DNA of 64,000 nucleotides, from the NCBI RefSeq assembly GCF_029227915.1, contig NC_079882.1:29440001-29504000 (forward strand), given 5' to 3'. Every line of letters starts with the position of its first letter. Within the stretch, counting starts at the first letter, position 1. Origin of the DNA: Hydractinia symbiolongicarpus (taxonomy: Eukaryota > Cnidaria > Hydrozoa > Anthoathecata > Hydractiniidae). Below are positions 12,143 through 25,244 of this stretch, in pieces. The translations under genes were made by a program, and so were the position numbers. The notes below the pieces were generated by a model. That model saw only the letters and a list, made by a program, of their open reading frames with translations. It searched no databases and was not told the origin of the DNA.

Positions 12143-13318
12143 ATAAGCTGATCACAGTACGCAGGATCTACCAATTTTTAAACTGAGAAAGGCGCAATAA
12201 TTATGAGGCATTTCTAAGGTTTTGCGACATAAAAAGGGTAGTCACAGCTTCAGAATTTAAATATTATATTACGAAGAAAAGATATTTTGGGTACCAGTTT
12301 TAGGTTATTTCAGGTGGGCCATCATTTTAAAGCCATAAGATATAAATTTATTCCGTGAGTGCAGTTATTCAAACTAGTAAAGGTTATAATTCAAATAAGA
12401 AAAATATTTTTTAAAAAATTATTTCTTTCAACTTTTGCAGCCAGTGTGAATTCATCGTTTTGCGCGTAATGACTTCAATAGGTAGGAATAATGGGACGAT
12501 AAAAAACAATAATATACCAAGAAAAAAGCTTGACAATTTTTTTTTTTTGTAAAGTGACTTTTTCCAATGCGTTAAAACAGTTTGATCATTTCAATGGTGA
12601 GAGTAGTGTTCGAAAAATATGCTAAAAGCATCGCAATAAACTAAACAAGCTTTTATTTTTTTGCAGTTTTCGCAACTCATAGAAAATATTATTGATAGAT
12701 TTTATTTAATAATTGCATGAAGAATTTCAACTTCATATCGCTTTGAAATACACGAAAATTAATATTTTTGCCATGACAACAACACTAAAAAAAGGACTGA
12801 ACGGAGTATATAACTTATCACAATATCCCTGAATCAGAAAATCTATGAAGTTCCTAGAACGTGATCTTTCTCTGAATGACAGAAGCTCCACAAAAATATA
12901 GGCTTTACAATCATTCACTTACAGCAAAAATTGTTCTCGAACAGTGTTTGTGTTGACTTCCCGCTTTTAGTAACCATAGTAGACGTTATTACGTGATATA
13001 ATTCTGGATTTGGAGTGGAGAAAGTTCTCAGCTTTTAACTGTTGCAAAGTTTACCACCCCAGAAATATGATTGAAGGGTGCTGAAGAAACAGAAAGTATT
13101 TGTCTCGTTCATCCCAGTCATTATTTTAAGATGTTTTTAACTGATAAAAACACCAGTCTATGTTAGACTGAATTAGTATAAAAATATCATCAGATAATGG
13201 CTAATATTCACGAGAGACTTTCCTTCGCAGATGGTAACAAATATTCGCAGAGGGTACCACTATATTATTTCGCTATTTGTAGTATTTTTGATCGAAATTT
13301 AAGCTACAATATGAAAAC
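12143..13318. other. Gene-poor stretch upstream of the TADA3 3' end
   Basis: This is AT-rich DNA with a T-tract at about 12537 and no supported exon. The TADA3 3' untranslated region (minus strand) should occupy the right edge. Confidence 0.3.
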
Positions 13319-16300
13319 TTATTTTTCTGTGTCTTTGCTATCTGCAAGTTTCCACAGCGCTTCTCTTTCGCGAATAGCCTTCCATGCTAGTTCTCGGTCT
13401 TTTCTTGGAAATCCTTTCTTTCTGGCCTTCGAAGAAGTAAACCGGCGAAATATATCGAGCACTTCGGCGTCTAATACTTTCGCTTTTTGTCGCACTTCTT
13501 GTTTCTTCATGGCGAACTTTGCGCGCGCTATTAATTTATTTATCGCGTGTTTGTTATGGGACCGAAGTACTTTTAATTCGCTTTGACATTTGCGCAATTC
13601 TGTGAGAATTTCATCTTCTGCATCGAATTCTGCATCGTCCTCAGCGGAAGACTCGATTAAACCCAACGCGAACAGTTCTTCTCTTATGGCAGCCTCAAGC
13701 GATTTCGTAGTAGCTGTACCAACGGTCTTTTTAGAGCTCGATTTAACGTCAGTTTTTGGGACGCTATCGACAATAACGTCGTGTAGTTCGGTTTCCGTTA
13801 CAGGAGCCATAATATTCTCATCAACAAGCGCAGAAACTAACCTCTGCGTAAAAGTACCATAAGTGCAATATTCATCGGAGTCCACTTGCATATTATTAAC
13901 GTCGATATTCGTAAATTTTGATTCGACAGTATTTACGTTCCCAAGTTGCGATGAGCGTTTTTTATCGAACTTATTTACCTGCTGTTGTTCTTCCACAAAA
14001 TCTTCTTTCGCCCAAACCTCCGAGTAATGTTTCCCAAGAGGTGGGATTTTAAAATATTCTGTAATATCAGCTTTACTTGTTAGTGAATCCTCCAACGTTT
14101 TTATATCTTCAGGTGTAACGTCGCTACAGTAAGGTTCGACATAACCCCAAAATTTGTTCGAAGCATCGTATGTTAGCCGTGGTTTTGTCGTTGTATAAGC
14201 ATCGGAGTCGTTCGCTTCACCCGTCACTTTACCTGTACGAAAACAGTAGTATGACAGTTACAAATACAGCGAAGATCCAAGGGTAACTTTTGAAAGGACC
14301 ACAAAATTTATGTACAACGCTTGTATAGTTTAAATGATGGAAAAGTTAACAGGCGCTGAGCAAACGAGTTAGACACAATGCTTTGATCGAACGATATGGT
14401 GTAAGAAACTTTACAAAATTAAAACAGAGAGTTTCATGATCTGCGTATCAAGCTGCTGTGACATGTGTGAGACACTTTTAAAAACAAAATTTAGGTGACA
14501 AGAAAAAACAAACAATTAAAAACAATGTCCCATGGCAGCTTCATAATAGGCACCGTAATTTTGGATTTACAGCCAGATCGCTAGAAAAAAGCTTTTTATG
14601 GAATTATTAAAATTTGCTTCCATTCATTATTTAAGAGGTTTAAGGTAAACAACAAAACCAAGAAGTACTTGTAACATTACCCACCTTTGTTTCTAATTCT
14701 TGAACTGCTTGCTTTGGATGGTTCTTCTATTTTTTGTTTCTTCGACGTTCTAACTTCCTCGTTGCCAGCTAAAAAAATGCATGTATGAAAGCACTTTTGG
14801 GTTTAGCTTGGATGATGGGTTAATTATACGGATATTTAATTTTTGCCGGCAAAGGCCAAATCTTTAAAATAGCCTGAGGAAAGAGATAGAAACAGCCCAG
14901 AGCCTAAACGCGTAAGCCATATAGTTCAGGCCAAGGCATTCACCCGGTCCAAAAACTTTAATTGTTGAGAAACTGATGTAAATGTTTTATTTTTATTTTC
15001 AACCAATTTTCATGACCTACAAAACGCCCTATCGAAATCGCAAGACTTATTACCAATTAATTGTGTAGCTCTTGCTGCGTGCTTTGTCACAAAACTCAGC
15101 CTTTTTAATTCATGTGGCAATTTCAAAGGCGAACATTTTTTTTCTTAAGGTTGGATGTAACTGGAAATTACAAAAATTTTGCTCCTATTTTCTCTCTCAA
15201 TTTAACTGTTGTTCGCGCTTGGAATCGCAAAACAAAATATGAAATAGTCGATAAGACCCGTGGAAAAATGTAACAATGGGTAAAAATGGGTAACAATGGA
15301 TTTGGGGACTTACTCAAATTAGTCCCAGGATGCCCCTAGTTACCCACACTGACGTCACCACCCCGTTTTCAAGTTATTTGGCCTCAAAGTTTTAAGCGCA
15401 TTGTAATGGCTTCATTAATTGAAATAAAGATATTGGCGTTACAATGTTATTAAAGTTAACTGGGCTGGCTTGCCTGATCTGACCAACCTCAACCCCCATT
15501 CATACTAGGTTAAGGAATGCAACATACCTGGTCTATCTCAGTTTACAAGACTTAAAAACTGGTACATTTTATGTGTTTTACCAAAAATTAATTTTTTGTT
15601 TCTCTTTGATTACTCCTTTTTTAAATTGTGGAACTCAAAAAGTATATTATAGCTTATATAATAGTGTTTTATACTATTTTATCCGTCTGAAAACATCTCA
15701 CTGCAAATTTAAGTCATAATCTTTTTTTATTGCACTTTAGATTGACACGAAATGGACTTGAGAAAGCACAAATGGCAATTACAATTCAATTTAACATGAT
15801 AACTGTATTAGACATTGAAAAGTGATCAAAACATGGGATAATAATATTAGCATATATTGTGATTATCTAACATCCAAGCCACTTAATCTAGTCCTTCCGT
15901 TAGCATATATTGCGATTATCTAACATCCAAACCACTTAATCTAGTCCTGCCGTCGTGTACTCTGTTAATCACTATATTTTTAATTTATGTTTAATTTCAA
16001 ATGATTGTTTTTTTCTTTTCCTTAAAGTGATTGCAGCATCAGGACCAAAAAATTTAGAAGATTTTTATTGGAGTTAAAGGAAGCAAATTTCTATGACAAT
16101 CTAAAATTTATATATTGTTACTAAAACTAGGATCTCAGCGACATTTCGGCTGACACCAGAATGAATAAAAAATGCTTCTGCCCGTTTTTAATCACGTTAT
16201 CTTCAGTGAGTTCGCGGAAGAGTACGGAATAGAAAGCAGACGTTCACCTAGCGCCGATTATGTGCTTTATGCTGTGCCTAAATTTGGTCCCGCTTTTTGA

Positions 16301-17082
16301 TGGTTAGGTTTCCGCAATGCTCCAAAACTTGTATGTCACGTTTCAACCTAATTCATTGACCCCTTGACACATGTTTAAAGTTAGAGATACAGCAATGTCT
16401 CCTTGTCTGAACTTTCTAGGATATTTTAAGTTGGCGTACTGGCAACTTAAAACTAATTTTTGATTCTCGGCCATCTTGTAATGATCCGAATGTGTCATCA
16501 AACAGGATGGTTTTTCTTACAAGTTAGCAGGAAAAGCAGGTAGCTATAATTTAACCTGCTTAAAGTTTAACATATGGTAGAAAAACTCAATGAACAGAAA
16601 AATATTAACCTAAATCTAAGCACTTTTAAAATTTATGCGAACGCCCTGCTATGCATAAATGTTTGTACAAATAAATATGTAAATATATTCGGTTCACAAT
16701 ATTTATCAATAATACAATTTTTACATTCACATGTCATTTTCGATCTTAGATCAGAAACTCTGTCAACAATTTCTTAGTAAATAGTAGTCCACATACCTGT
16801 ACGCGATCTTTTACTGGTCGTGACGTTCGATAAAAATTCCAATTCTGATTCGGTCTTCCCACGGTCTTTTTTGTCACACCATTCAGTCAGAATTTTGACC
16901 TCTTCTTCCAAACGTCTCAATCTTATATTAGATGCTCCCTGTAAAGTTTCCAAGTCTGTGTACAGTGCGTGTACTTCATTTGGTACGATGGAATCCACTT
17001 TGCGTAATATCTCAGTGTATTTTGGACATTTTTCAGCGTGATTTAAATGATAAAACTCGTGGAATTGTAACGGAATATCCAT
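13319..17082 (-). CDS. TADA3: Transcriptional adaptor 3 (TADA3/ADA3)
   Basis: TADA3 links TADA2 and GCN5/PCAF in the histone acetyltransferase modules of SAGA and ATAC. Three minus-strand exons, 17082-16797, 14768-14685 and 14232-13319, join in phase to 427 residues (human TADA3 has 432). Exon 1 holds the N-terminus MDIPLQFHEFYHLNHAEKCP and a coiled coil (LRRLEEEVKILTEWCDKKD). Exon 2 is a small Lys/Ser-rich linker. Exon 3 holds the conserved NKFWGYVEPYCSDVTPEDIK, IPPLGKHYSEVWAKED, GTFTQRLVSALVDENI and TKSLEAAIREELFALGL blocks. It ends with a basic helical tail (RKDRELAWKAIRERE). The 2-kb intron 1 contains a truncated Helitron relic and a 52-bp duplication. The start is the first ATG of the exon with the family N-terminus. 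Confidence 0.95.
15244..15455 (-). mobile_element. Truncated Helitron-like relic in TADA3 intron 1
   Basis: Minus-strand DNA with the CGTGGG/ATAAG-type 3' end (the sense reads CCACGGGTCTTATCGACTA) and internal blocks shared with 3283-4019. The terminal CTAG is degraded, the hairpin is incomplete, and the 5' end is missing. Confidence 0.6.
15848..15952 (+). repeat. 52-bp tandem duplication in TADA3 intron 1
   Basis: The block starting TTAGCATATATTG and ending near TAATCTAGTCC is present twice in direct orientation with a few substitutions. Confidence 0.75.
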
Positions 17083-17333
17083 ATTTTTTTACTAAAAATA
17101 ATTTTTAAACAAAAATACGACTTGTTTGACGTCAGTTAAGATTGCACTCAAACTCCTACATCAATGACGGACGCCAAACTCGATGACGTACGTAAAATGC
17201 GACTGAAATAAAAAAATATATGAATAAAAGCCCTTCCATTCATTTACTTATAAAACAAGTCCTAACAAGAAAACTCGTAAAAAACGCCAGTAAAATTAAA
17301 AAAGTAAATCCAAGAACGCAAATTTTAATAGAA

Positions 17334-17468
17334 CTAGTCGTTAGCCTGAGAAGAATCCACAAGAAATCGCCCGTCTCGATAAAAGCTATATTGCATTTCT
17401 TATTTTCAGCATCTAGATTTCGTGCCGTTACAAACAGACAAACAGACAGACAACGGCTTTTTAATAGG
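17334..17468 (-). mobile_element. Miniature Helitron/HINE-like element
   Basis: On the minus strand it starts near CCTATTAAAAAGCCGTT, runs straight into GTCTGTCTGTTTGTCTG, and ends GGCTAACGACTAG. The same 5' style, CTGT microsatellite and CTAACGACTAG end are seen in the two elements at 63.5-63.8 kb. The 3' hairpin is weaker here. It lies about 250 bp upstream of the TADA3 start, so it may sit in the TADA3 promoter. Confidence 0.55.
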
Positions 17469-17959
17469 GTATGTTAACAAAAATATATTGCAGCATTTGG
17501 AAGAAGTAGAGAAACTAGATTGATCCATGCACTATCATCCGCTGTATTTAAAATTCGACATTCATCACTGCCATAATAATAATCTTAAAATTGAGTTGGC
17601 TTGTTTAGATCTTTCTGTTATAGAAAGTTAACTTAACGAAGAAATTTAGAGGAGTCACCGACAAATGGTCCACGTAAAAAATCACTTGTTTGCTTCTCGT
17701 ACGCAAACAAACTTGCATCTTAAATCGGCAATGTTTTTTTTTATTTTGTGATTACATGCACACAAGCAAATACAATCTACATAAAAAAAAGCCGACAGAA
17801 ATTTGTCGACATGAATTAAGAATTTTAGTCAGCACCCGGCAAGCATGAACTAGAGAGGTTGACCACATATCACAACGAATACAGGAGTGAATATAAAAAC
17901 ATGAAAGTTCATCCTGAATTGTTTGTTATTGGTACAACTAAAATAGAAAAAAAAGAAAG

Positions 17960-20068
17960 CTAGGCGTCCTTGTCTTTCAATTCAGCATAAATTTTTAAAT
18001 TATCTAGGTGTCGCTTCATCAATTCGTCTTCAACATTTTTCAAAGCCCAGTTATGCTCAGCTATCTGTAATGCTTCCCATTCAGCCTAAAATAAGAATCA
18101 ATCTAGTAAAATATGAAAACAAACAAACAACGAGTAAGAATAGAATAGCAGCACGTTCTAAATATCAAGTGCAAAGAAACTATTAACTTACATCAAAAGC
18201 TTTTTTTGGATCCGCTTGAGGTCCCATCATGCCACCCCCAGTAGCCATTTGTTCCTGCATGACACGACCAGAATCAGCAGCTAAAAAGAATAAGTTATAC
18301 AGAGGTGTTCAACAACGTTTAAATCACTCTCTTCAGAATTTTGGGATGTGTAAAGTCTTAAAATAGCAATTAAAAATATTCATTTTGAATTATTTCGAAG
18401 GTATATAACACTATTGGTTAACACCACATATCCTTGAACCACAAACAGAATTAGGTATCAGTGGTACATGCGTTTAGAGAAAAACAAAAATACAAGCAGC
18501 TTCAATTACCTTTTTTTTTAAATTGGTCACAATAACAAAATATTTTAGTATAGTATTTTGTTGACACAAATTCAGGTAGTACGTATTTAAGTGTTGAACA
18601 GTTAACTATCTTGAGAATACTACATACCATTATCTTGACCTAATATAAGAGAGTACAAACTCCTCAAGCCAAATACATTCAGGAAATACCAAGAAACAGA
18701 ACTAACCCTAGAGAAATTGATCACATTATGTTATGCATTTCATAAACAAAAAATAGAAAATTTCAAACTCAATCAATGACTGGATGGGCACTTAGTTCAG
18801 AAAAATATTATATACTATCCATATCCTCAATTACTGATTCTTTTGAAATATGTATATATAAAAATGGGTTATATAAATATATATAAAAATGGGTTATAAG
18901 TTTTAACAAGTAAAACAGATTGAAATGGCTTACCAAGATGCATCGAGACTGGTTAGTTCAATCCCTCTTTGTAACATTGCTTTGAACCTTAATGTCAGTG
19001 GAAATGGTACCTTTGCTAAATAAAATCATTAAAAAAACTTTAGCCTGTACACACCTGTAGTATATATTCTTTATATACACTCCCTTATTCGAAAAATATC
19101 ATTGATACATATCATGACACTCAGAATTTATTTAAGTTAAAAAACTTTGGACTTTATATGCAAACTTGAACTGTGAATTTTTTTTGAGATTCTGTAACTT
19201 TTTTGTATTTGATAAACACCAATACACACTAACTGGTAATAAATCCTGAAAACGTCCAATTGATCCAACCACCAATTACTATCATAGGCAATACATTTGT
19301 TAAATTTCCTTTCAACATGTCCATCATCATTGTTGGATCTATAAAGTAGTTAACATAAAAACAGAAAAGAAAAACATGTTTGCTTGGGATAGATCTTTTA
19401 GAGTTAATAGGCTTGACAACTTGCCTGAACTGAGGTAAGATTTTAAGCCCCACAATTCATAAGGTTTTTGCATCACAAATCAAATGATAAAACAACACAT
19501 GTAGCAGTATCTATACTCAGTAAGCAACAGATAAAAAATGCTCTTGAAAGTACATGCAGTAAGCTAACCTTGCATGGGGTTCTTTGGAGGAGCTTGTGGT
19601 TTTTCAGCTTTTAACACCCCTGTTTCTTCATCATTGAAAAAATTTCTTCTCATAACAAATGACTAAAATAAGGAATTAAAAAAATCATTTAGAATCTTCA
19701 TAATCAACGATATTTAGTTAATAAAACAAACACATACAGGTATCTAAGTGCTAGACTTTAATCAGGAATCAAAACAAATAAAAAATACCTCTAACGGTAT
19801 GTACTTCCCATGGTCTCTAAGTAAACGACTACGCATTAAAACGTGGCTAAAAGTAATGTAAATTAATTTTAAGCGGTGTTTTTTATGTGCATCATTTTTT
19901 TAATACATCAATGTGTTACCTTTGCTTTAGCTGCTCCACATCAACTTTTTTAGCAGATGTCAACAAAATTGATACATGATGTCGAATAACTCCAATAAGA
20001 AATGTGATTAAAACAATGGGAACAATAACCCAGATTCGGATTGCTGGATCCAGTAATAAATCATCCAT
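17960..20068 (-). CDS. EMC3: ER membrane protein complex subunit 3 (EMC3/TMEM111)
   Basis: EMC3 is the Oxa1/YidC-family core of the ER membrane complex that inserts tail-anchored and multipass proteins. Eight minus-strand exons (20068-19920, 19846-19789, 19662-19569, 19338-19234, 19015-18934, 18707-18628, 18280-18192, 18085-17960) join in phase to 260 residues, against 261 in human. The N-terminus has TM1 ([19 protein letters not shown]) and the conserved RHHVSILL. The cytosolic hairpin includes [14 protein letters not shown]2 is [19 protein letters not shown], followed by [19 protein letters not shown], the [19 protein letters not shown] segment and [10 protein letters not shown]. The tail is acidic and helical ([15 protein letters not shown]). 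Every splice phase closes. No unusual residue was noticed. Confidence 0.97.
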
Positions 20069-20732
20069 TTATACGTATATATTTAAAAAATTAACTAAAG
20101 CACATTTAAAAACAATATACATTTTCATAATTTCTAACTCACTATAAAAGTTTTGCAAGGAGTAATATACTCCATTCAAAACAACAATATCCTTACTAAA
20201 TATAGGACATTTGCCACAGCGTGTAACGGCTTATTATTGCCACCAACCTAATATCGCCATCAGAAAGAAAATGTGTGTTCCACGCCAACGCTTTTTTATG
20301 GATTGTTCTTTTAGTATAAACAGATGCTTCGATAATCTAACTTCAAGAATCAATTCCATCACAGAGCTCTTTGTTTTCCTGTGGCTTATGATGTATAATA
20401 AAAGCAATCAACGTTTAGAAGTTAAAACAAAACATACAAAAACTGGTAGCACTAAAATTTTTAAATTATATCGTTATATATGTTCATACAAGGCAGGTTT
20501 GTGTCCTGAAAAGGGTTTTCTTCATGAATTCTTAAGAGAGTGATAATATAAGGACTGACTGGCAATAATAAGATGGCCCAAAAACAGAAGTAAATTTTGA
20601 TACTTATGTGTAGTGAGACATGACTGAAGAGCCAAAAAACATGGGAAAATAGAACTTTATGAATTCACAACACTTACGCAGTTTGACAGGATAATGGGTA
20701 AAAAACTCTGGAAAGGTGATGATAACAACGGC
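20069..20732. other. EMC3 to Penelope intergenic stretch
   Basis: The left edge must contain the EMC3 promoter (transcription leftwards). The open frame on the plus strand here has no recognisable domain. No other feature is supported. Confidence 0.3.
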
Positions 20733-22985
20733 CAGGAAGATTAAAGAAACCATCAACAGTGTAGCACGTAACAAACACATAAACAGCATACGCTCGATAC
20801 TCTAACCATCTTCGGTTTTCTCTACGTTGTCTTCACAACGAAATAACACCTAAAGATCTTCGACTTACCTGCAGAGTAAAGACTGAAAGAAGTAAGAAAA
20901 TCTTACAGCGCGCAAGCCGCCAGTTGTTGCAAGAAAGAATCCACCTAAATCATGTAACACGTAACACCCTACATCGCCAAATCCTAGATCTTGACAACAC
21001 CATCAAATCAAGACTTTCCATCGACCAATATAAACAGGTTAAGAATATTCACGATAGAGTGTATGAAAAAGAAATGAGATCGGTTAAAGACAGACACCTT
21101 AAAAAGTTCAACAAAATCAATGACAGATTCAATGATGATACACAAACGGGTATAGACAAGAGCAAATGGATTGTCAATCTCTCCAACAGACAACTCACAA
21201 CAGAAGAAACAAACCTTCTACAAAAGGAATAAATTTCTGTATGACACCAGCTTCAATTCCAAAGAAAGAAATAGTTGCAAAAGTGGAAGAGGCAATTAAA
21301 GATCTACCAAAAGAAGAGGCAGACACAGTAAGAGCTAAAGTAAGCCTCACGCTACAGAAAAGCAAAACACCAAAGGACAATTTGCAAAAATCTGAAAGAC
21401 TGTCATTGAAGAATCTAAAGAAGGACAAAGGTATCATAATCCTACCGACAGACAAGGGGAGAACAACATGAATACACCTGACTACATCGACAAGTGCAAC
21501 GAACACATCAACAACGGGCCTTACAAACTTCTTAAGAAAGATCCTACAGAAGTCATCAAACGAGAAGCGAGGAAAATCTTAATGGAGTTAAAGAGAAAAG
21601 AATACATCAACAATAAGCAGTATTACCGACTGAAACCTTGTGACAGACCACCACCGTGATTTTACGGACTACCAAAAATTCATAAACAGGGAAATCCAAT
21701 TCGACCAATAGTCTCTTGCACCGGAACACCGTTATACAACCTATCAAAGTTTGTTGCTTTTATCCTCAACAAATTTACAGCAAGTGACCACAGCAAAAAC
21801 TCAAAAGAATTTTCGGAATACATGAGAGGAATAAAGATAGCAGACAATGGTATCATTTGATGTCACATCACTCTACACAAATGTTCCCATAAAAGACACC
21901 CTAAACATCATTAAAGACCTTATCGAAAACGATGCTGCATTCGGTGAAAAGACGAACATTCCAGTACCGGATTTTCTGTGTTTATTCGAACTTGTTCTAA
22001 CCAAAACATGGTATCTGTTTAACAGGAACTTCTACACTAAAACAGACGGAGTTGCTATGGGAGGCCCTGCATCATCAGTAGTCGCAGAAATATACATGCA
22101 AGCACACGAGACAACAGCATTAGTCACATCAGACATACGTGCAAAGGTTTGGAAAAGATTTGTTGACGACGTATTTGCCATAATCAAAAGATCTCATCTA
22201 GAAGAGTTCCATGAACACATCAACGGCCTACATCGACAAATCAAATTCACTGTTGAGCTTGAACACGATGGAAGTATCGCTTTCCTGGACACTTTGGTCA
22301 AACGCAGGAATGGTTCCATTTCAGTTTCAGTGTATCGTAAACCAACACACACTGACCAGTACCTTAACTTCGAATCAAACCATCAGAAATCTTGCAAAGA
22401 AAGTGTCATATCTTCATTACTGAAACGTGCCAACAGCGTAGTCAGTGACAAACAGGAGAGGAAAGAAGAAATTCGACGTGTAAGAAATGCATTAATCGCA
22501 AATGGATACAGTCATAAAGTCATCACGCAAGTAGAAAATAAAATGAAGCGAAGATGCAACGGAGACAACAAGGAAACATCAGAGGAATTTATCACATCAG
22601 CATTCCTACCCTTTGTACCAGGTACTAGCAAGATCCTTCGTCGAGTTTTAAGGCAACACAAGATCAAATGCATTCTTAATTCTAAAGACACCCTAAGAAG
22701 CACCTTGTCTAAACCAAACGACAAAATAAACCTGGAAGAACAATGCAATGTTGTTTACGAAATCCTGTGTAAAGATTGTGATGCAGTGTACATAGGCGAA
22801 ACAAAAAGAAAGTTTAAGCGACGAGTACAAGAACATATGCGCGCAGTGAAAAATGGAGATGTGAAGAAAAAAGAAATTGCGGACCACAGCTGGAGCAGAA
22901 GTCATCAGTTTAATTGGGATGAGAAGAAAATCATTGACAGAGAATCCAGAACAGCGGACAGGAAGATTAAAGAAACCATCAACAG
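20733..22985 (+). mobile_element. Penelope-like retroelement, decayed
   Basis: Penelope-like elements encode a reverse transcriptase related to telomerase and a C-terminal GIY-YIG endonuclease. This copy is bounded by a perfect 27-bp direct repeat starting CAGGAAGATTAAAGAAACC at 20733-20759 and 22959-22985. The repeat lies in what should be the 3' end of the coding region. The left copy therefore leads a block of 3'-end sequence (20733 to about 20890) placed upstream of the 5' coding region, the pseudo-LTR arrangement typical of the class. Coding sequence runs from about 20890 to the right end. The 3' part past 22985 is not homologous to the left block, so the element stops there. Confidence 0.85.
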
Positions 22986-23130
22986 ACAAACCGAAATAAT
23001 ATCTTCAATAAAGATGATGATATTAGGGTGGTATAAATACGCTATAATTTCGCCACCAATAAATTTATTTCCAGGTTTATTTGATCGAAAAAAAAAGTAT
23101 ATAGTTGAGAAAATTGTTTCAGTTAAGTAG
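20890..23130 (+). pseudogene. Penelope reverse transcriptase / GIY-YIG endonuclease, broken
   Basis: The N-terminal helical region lies in two frames (20924-21232 and 21238-21471). A third frame covers 21468-21659, and an in-frame TGA at 21657 (probably a decayed CGA) precedes the GLPKIHK block. A further frame change occurs near 21845. From 21847 a long intact frame holds RT motif A (SFDVTSLYTNVPI), motif B (GVAMGGPASSVVAE), motif C (RFVDDVFAI) and the FLDTLV and YRKPTHTD blocks. The GIY-YIG nuclease follows (VVYEILCKDC, AVYIGETKRKFKRR). At least four breaks make the copy inactive. The last 48 codons after 22985 are probably host sequence read by chance. Confidence 0.9.
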
Positions 23131-25235
23131 TTTAGCTAAAATGTGCCCTAAAGATAGCTAGCTACCTTCATGATGCAAAGGATACACTGAAAAGACTTTG
23201 CTTTACCTAGCTTTGTTTAGCAAATTTTTGCAAAACAGGATGTTTAAAAGTTTCAGTTAATTAAGGAATGATATATTTAAAAGTAACAGAAATTCAAAAC
23301 TATCACTTCAAACTTTGCTGTGAATGACTTTCATTGTCACACGTGTTGTTTATGAAAACAACAGGCAAAATAATGCAGGCGGTAAGCTGTGGTCCATTCC
23401 ATTACAAAAATATTTTTAGGTAGAGGTATCATTAGGTAGAGGTGCTATGTAAAACGCACGTGCAAAGGATGGTTTTAAATTGTGAACCCCAAACACAATG
23501 ATCGAGCGTCTACTGGCATAGCAACTCTCTCAATCTTAACTTCCTTTTCTACATGTCCGAAATAATATACATGACTATATATACTGTCATTTTTATATTT
23601 GTTTATTTTTCAGGTCATGACAAGCAAATATGCAAAAATATGCCTTGCTTTCATATTAAAAAAAATCTTTATCCATGTGGCTTAAATGTGTATTCCGCCT
23701 CTAAGTGCAGTTTTGCAGACTGCAGTTGAAAAACCGCATGGCTAATTTCTTGTGTAAGACCTGGTTACCAACTATAAAGAGGTCAGGCAAAAGAGATTTA
23801 ATTCAAAAGAGATGTCTACGTAGTTCTTTTAACTAAGTCAGGAGTCGGTGAATTAGCTAGGATGGTCAGGTTGGCTATGAATAGGCTTGCTCGTGGATTA
23901 AAAGGATCAGCACACAATTCTGGTCCAACGATGGAAATCTATTGGATGTTTTGTCTCCAAAAATTATTTTGAGGGCTGCCATCGCACACCACAAAATGGA
24001 TTTTTAGGTTGATTTTGAAAACTCAATATTTATTTTTCAGGCGTGCGATTTATCACACACTTAAAACGATTTAGGAGTGTGCCAAGGCGTGCGCGTGCGA
24101 TAGCACGCCTCCCCTGTAAAAGCCTGCATTTGATTATAATATAGCTGGCATGTAGTTAAGATATAGATCATATATTAGTTAAAAGATGTTAGTAGCCACA
24201 GTATAAAAATTTTTTTCTTTTTCCAAGGTCTGCATTTTTTTGCCTGTAGATTTTTCTGATTTTTTCCGCACATGCACAAGAGTCCTGTAAAAACCACCAC
24301 TTATAGGAGGGTGCCAATAAGCTGCGAACGCCCACATACACAAGAGCGAGTTTGGGTGACTTTTTGAATTAAATTGTCAGTTGTCCTCCAAAGCCGCCCA
24401 CACTTTCCCCAACTTGCCAGAGTATTCCTGAAATGCAATTCCTTGTAACATACTATGCAGACAATACAGTACAATCCAGATGTAAGCGTACTCATACGCT
24501 CAAGTTTCACACCAAATGTGTTTTTCTTTTTCTTTTTTTGGGCATTGTTTGGGTCTATGCAGGTTTGTTGCAGGTTTTTTCGAGTGAATACTTGAATTTT
24601 GTTTAAAATGTCAAACTCACTTTTAAATTTTTAAATTTAAAAATATTATATACCACTTGTGTTTAGTCATTGTCATTGAATAATATAGATATTATTATGT
24701 CATGAACAAGCCAGTTTACATTTCGTTTTTTCTTTTAGCTTAGAATAAATTCACTTGTTCATGACATGATAATATCTAGCTATATTATGCAATAGATTAT
24801 TTTTTTATTGTTAGAAAATTTTTACAGAAATTTTTCAAACAAAGCCTTAACATTGGCAGCAATAGGCTAACCAGAGACAGCAGCAGCAGAGAGGTTTCGA
24901 ACATTCTAGTGGTATATATGCAAAAGTATGCAAACACTAGCTAGGTGAAGCGAAGTCTTTTTCAGTCTATCTTTCGCATAAATATATCGTTGTAACCATG
25001 GTAAAACTAAATGGGAGGTAAAATAAAAAATGAGAGATTTTCTCACATCAAATTTGTTACCTACAGCCAGGAGCCATTATGAATATCGAAGCAACCCCGG
25101 GCCGCGACAAGAAAGGGTCGCAAACTGGTTATTTCCACCCCAATTCGGCGCTTTAATGGGGGTGAGTCCATGTTACCATAGCCCTGGGGGGTTAACCCAA
25201 GCCATGATAGGGAAATTTGGGGAGATGGCACATTG
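22986..25235. other. Intergenic stretch between Penelope and the 5.1-kb TIR element
   Basis: No coding exon is supported. It holds one notable inverted repeat (24681-24787, listed separately). A CAGCAG-rich patch is at about 24880. The right edge (about 25060-25235) is locally GC-richer and forms the insertion site of the TIR element. Confidence 0.35.
24681..24787. repeat. Imperfect inverted repeat, about 30-bp arms
   Basis: The left arm ends ATTATTATGTCATGAACAAG at 24710. The right arm begins CTTGTTCATGACATGATAAT at 24754. The arms pair with a few mismatches around a 43-bp spacer, giving a MITE-like foldback. Confidence 0.7.
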
Positions 25236-25244
25236 TGTGAGCCG
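25236..25244 (+). repeat. Left target-site duplication, TGTGAGCCG
   Basis: The nine bases TGTGAGCCG directly precede the left terminal inverted repeat. An identical copy directly follows the right one at 30345-30353. Confidence 0.8.

Noticed and set aside
22986-23130. Last 48 codons of the Penelope frame
   Set aside because: The 27-bp terminal repeat ends at 22985 and the following sequence does not match the left 3'-end block, so this is probably flanking DNA read by chance.
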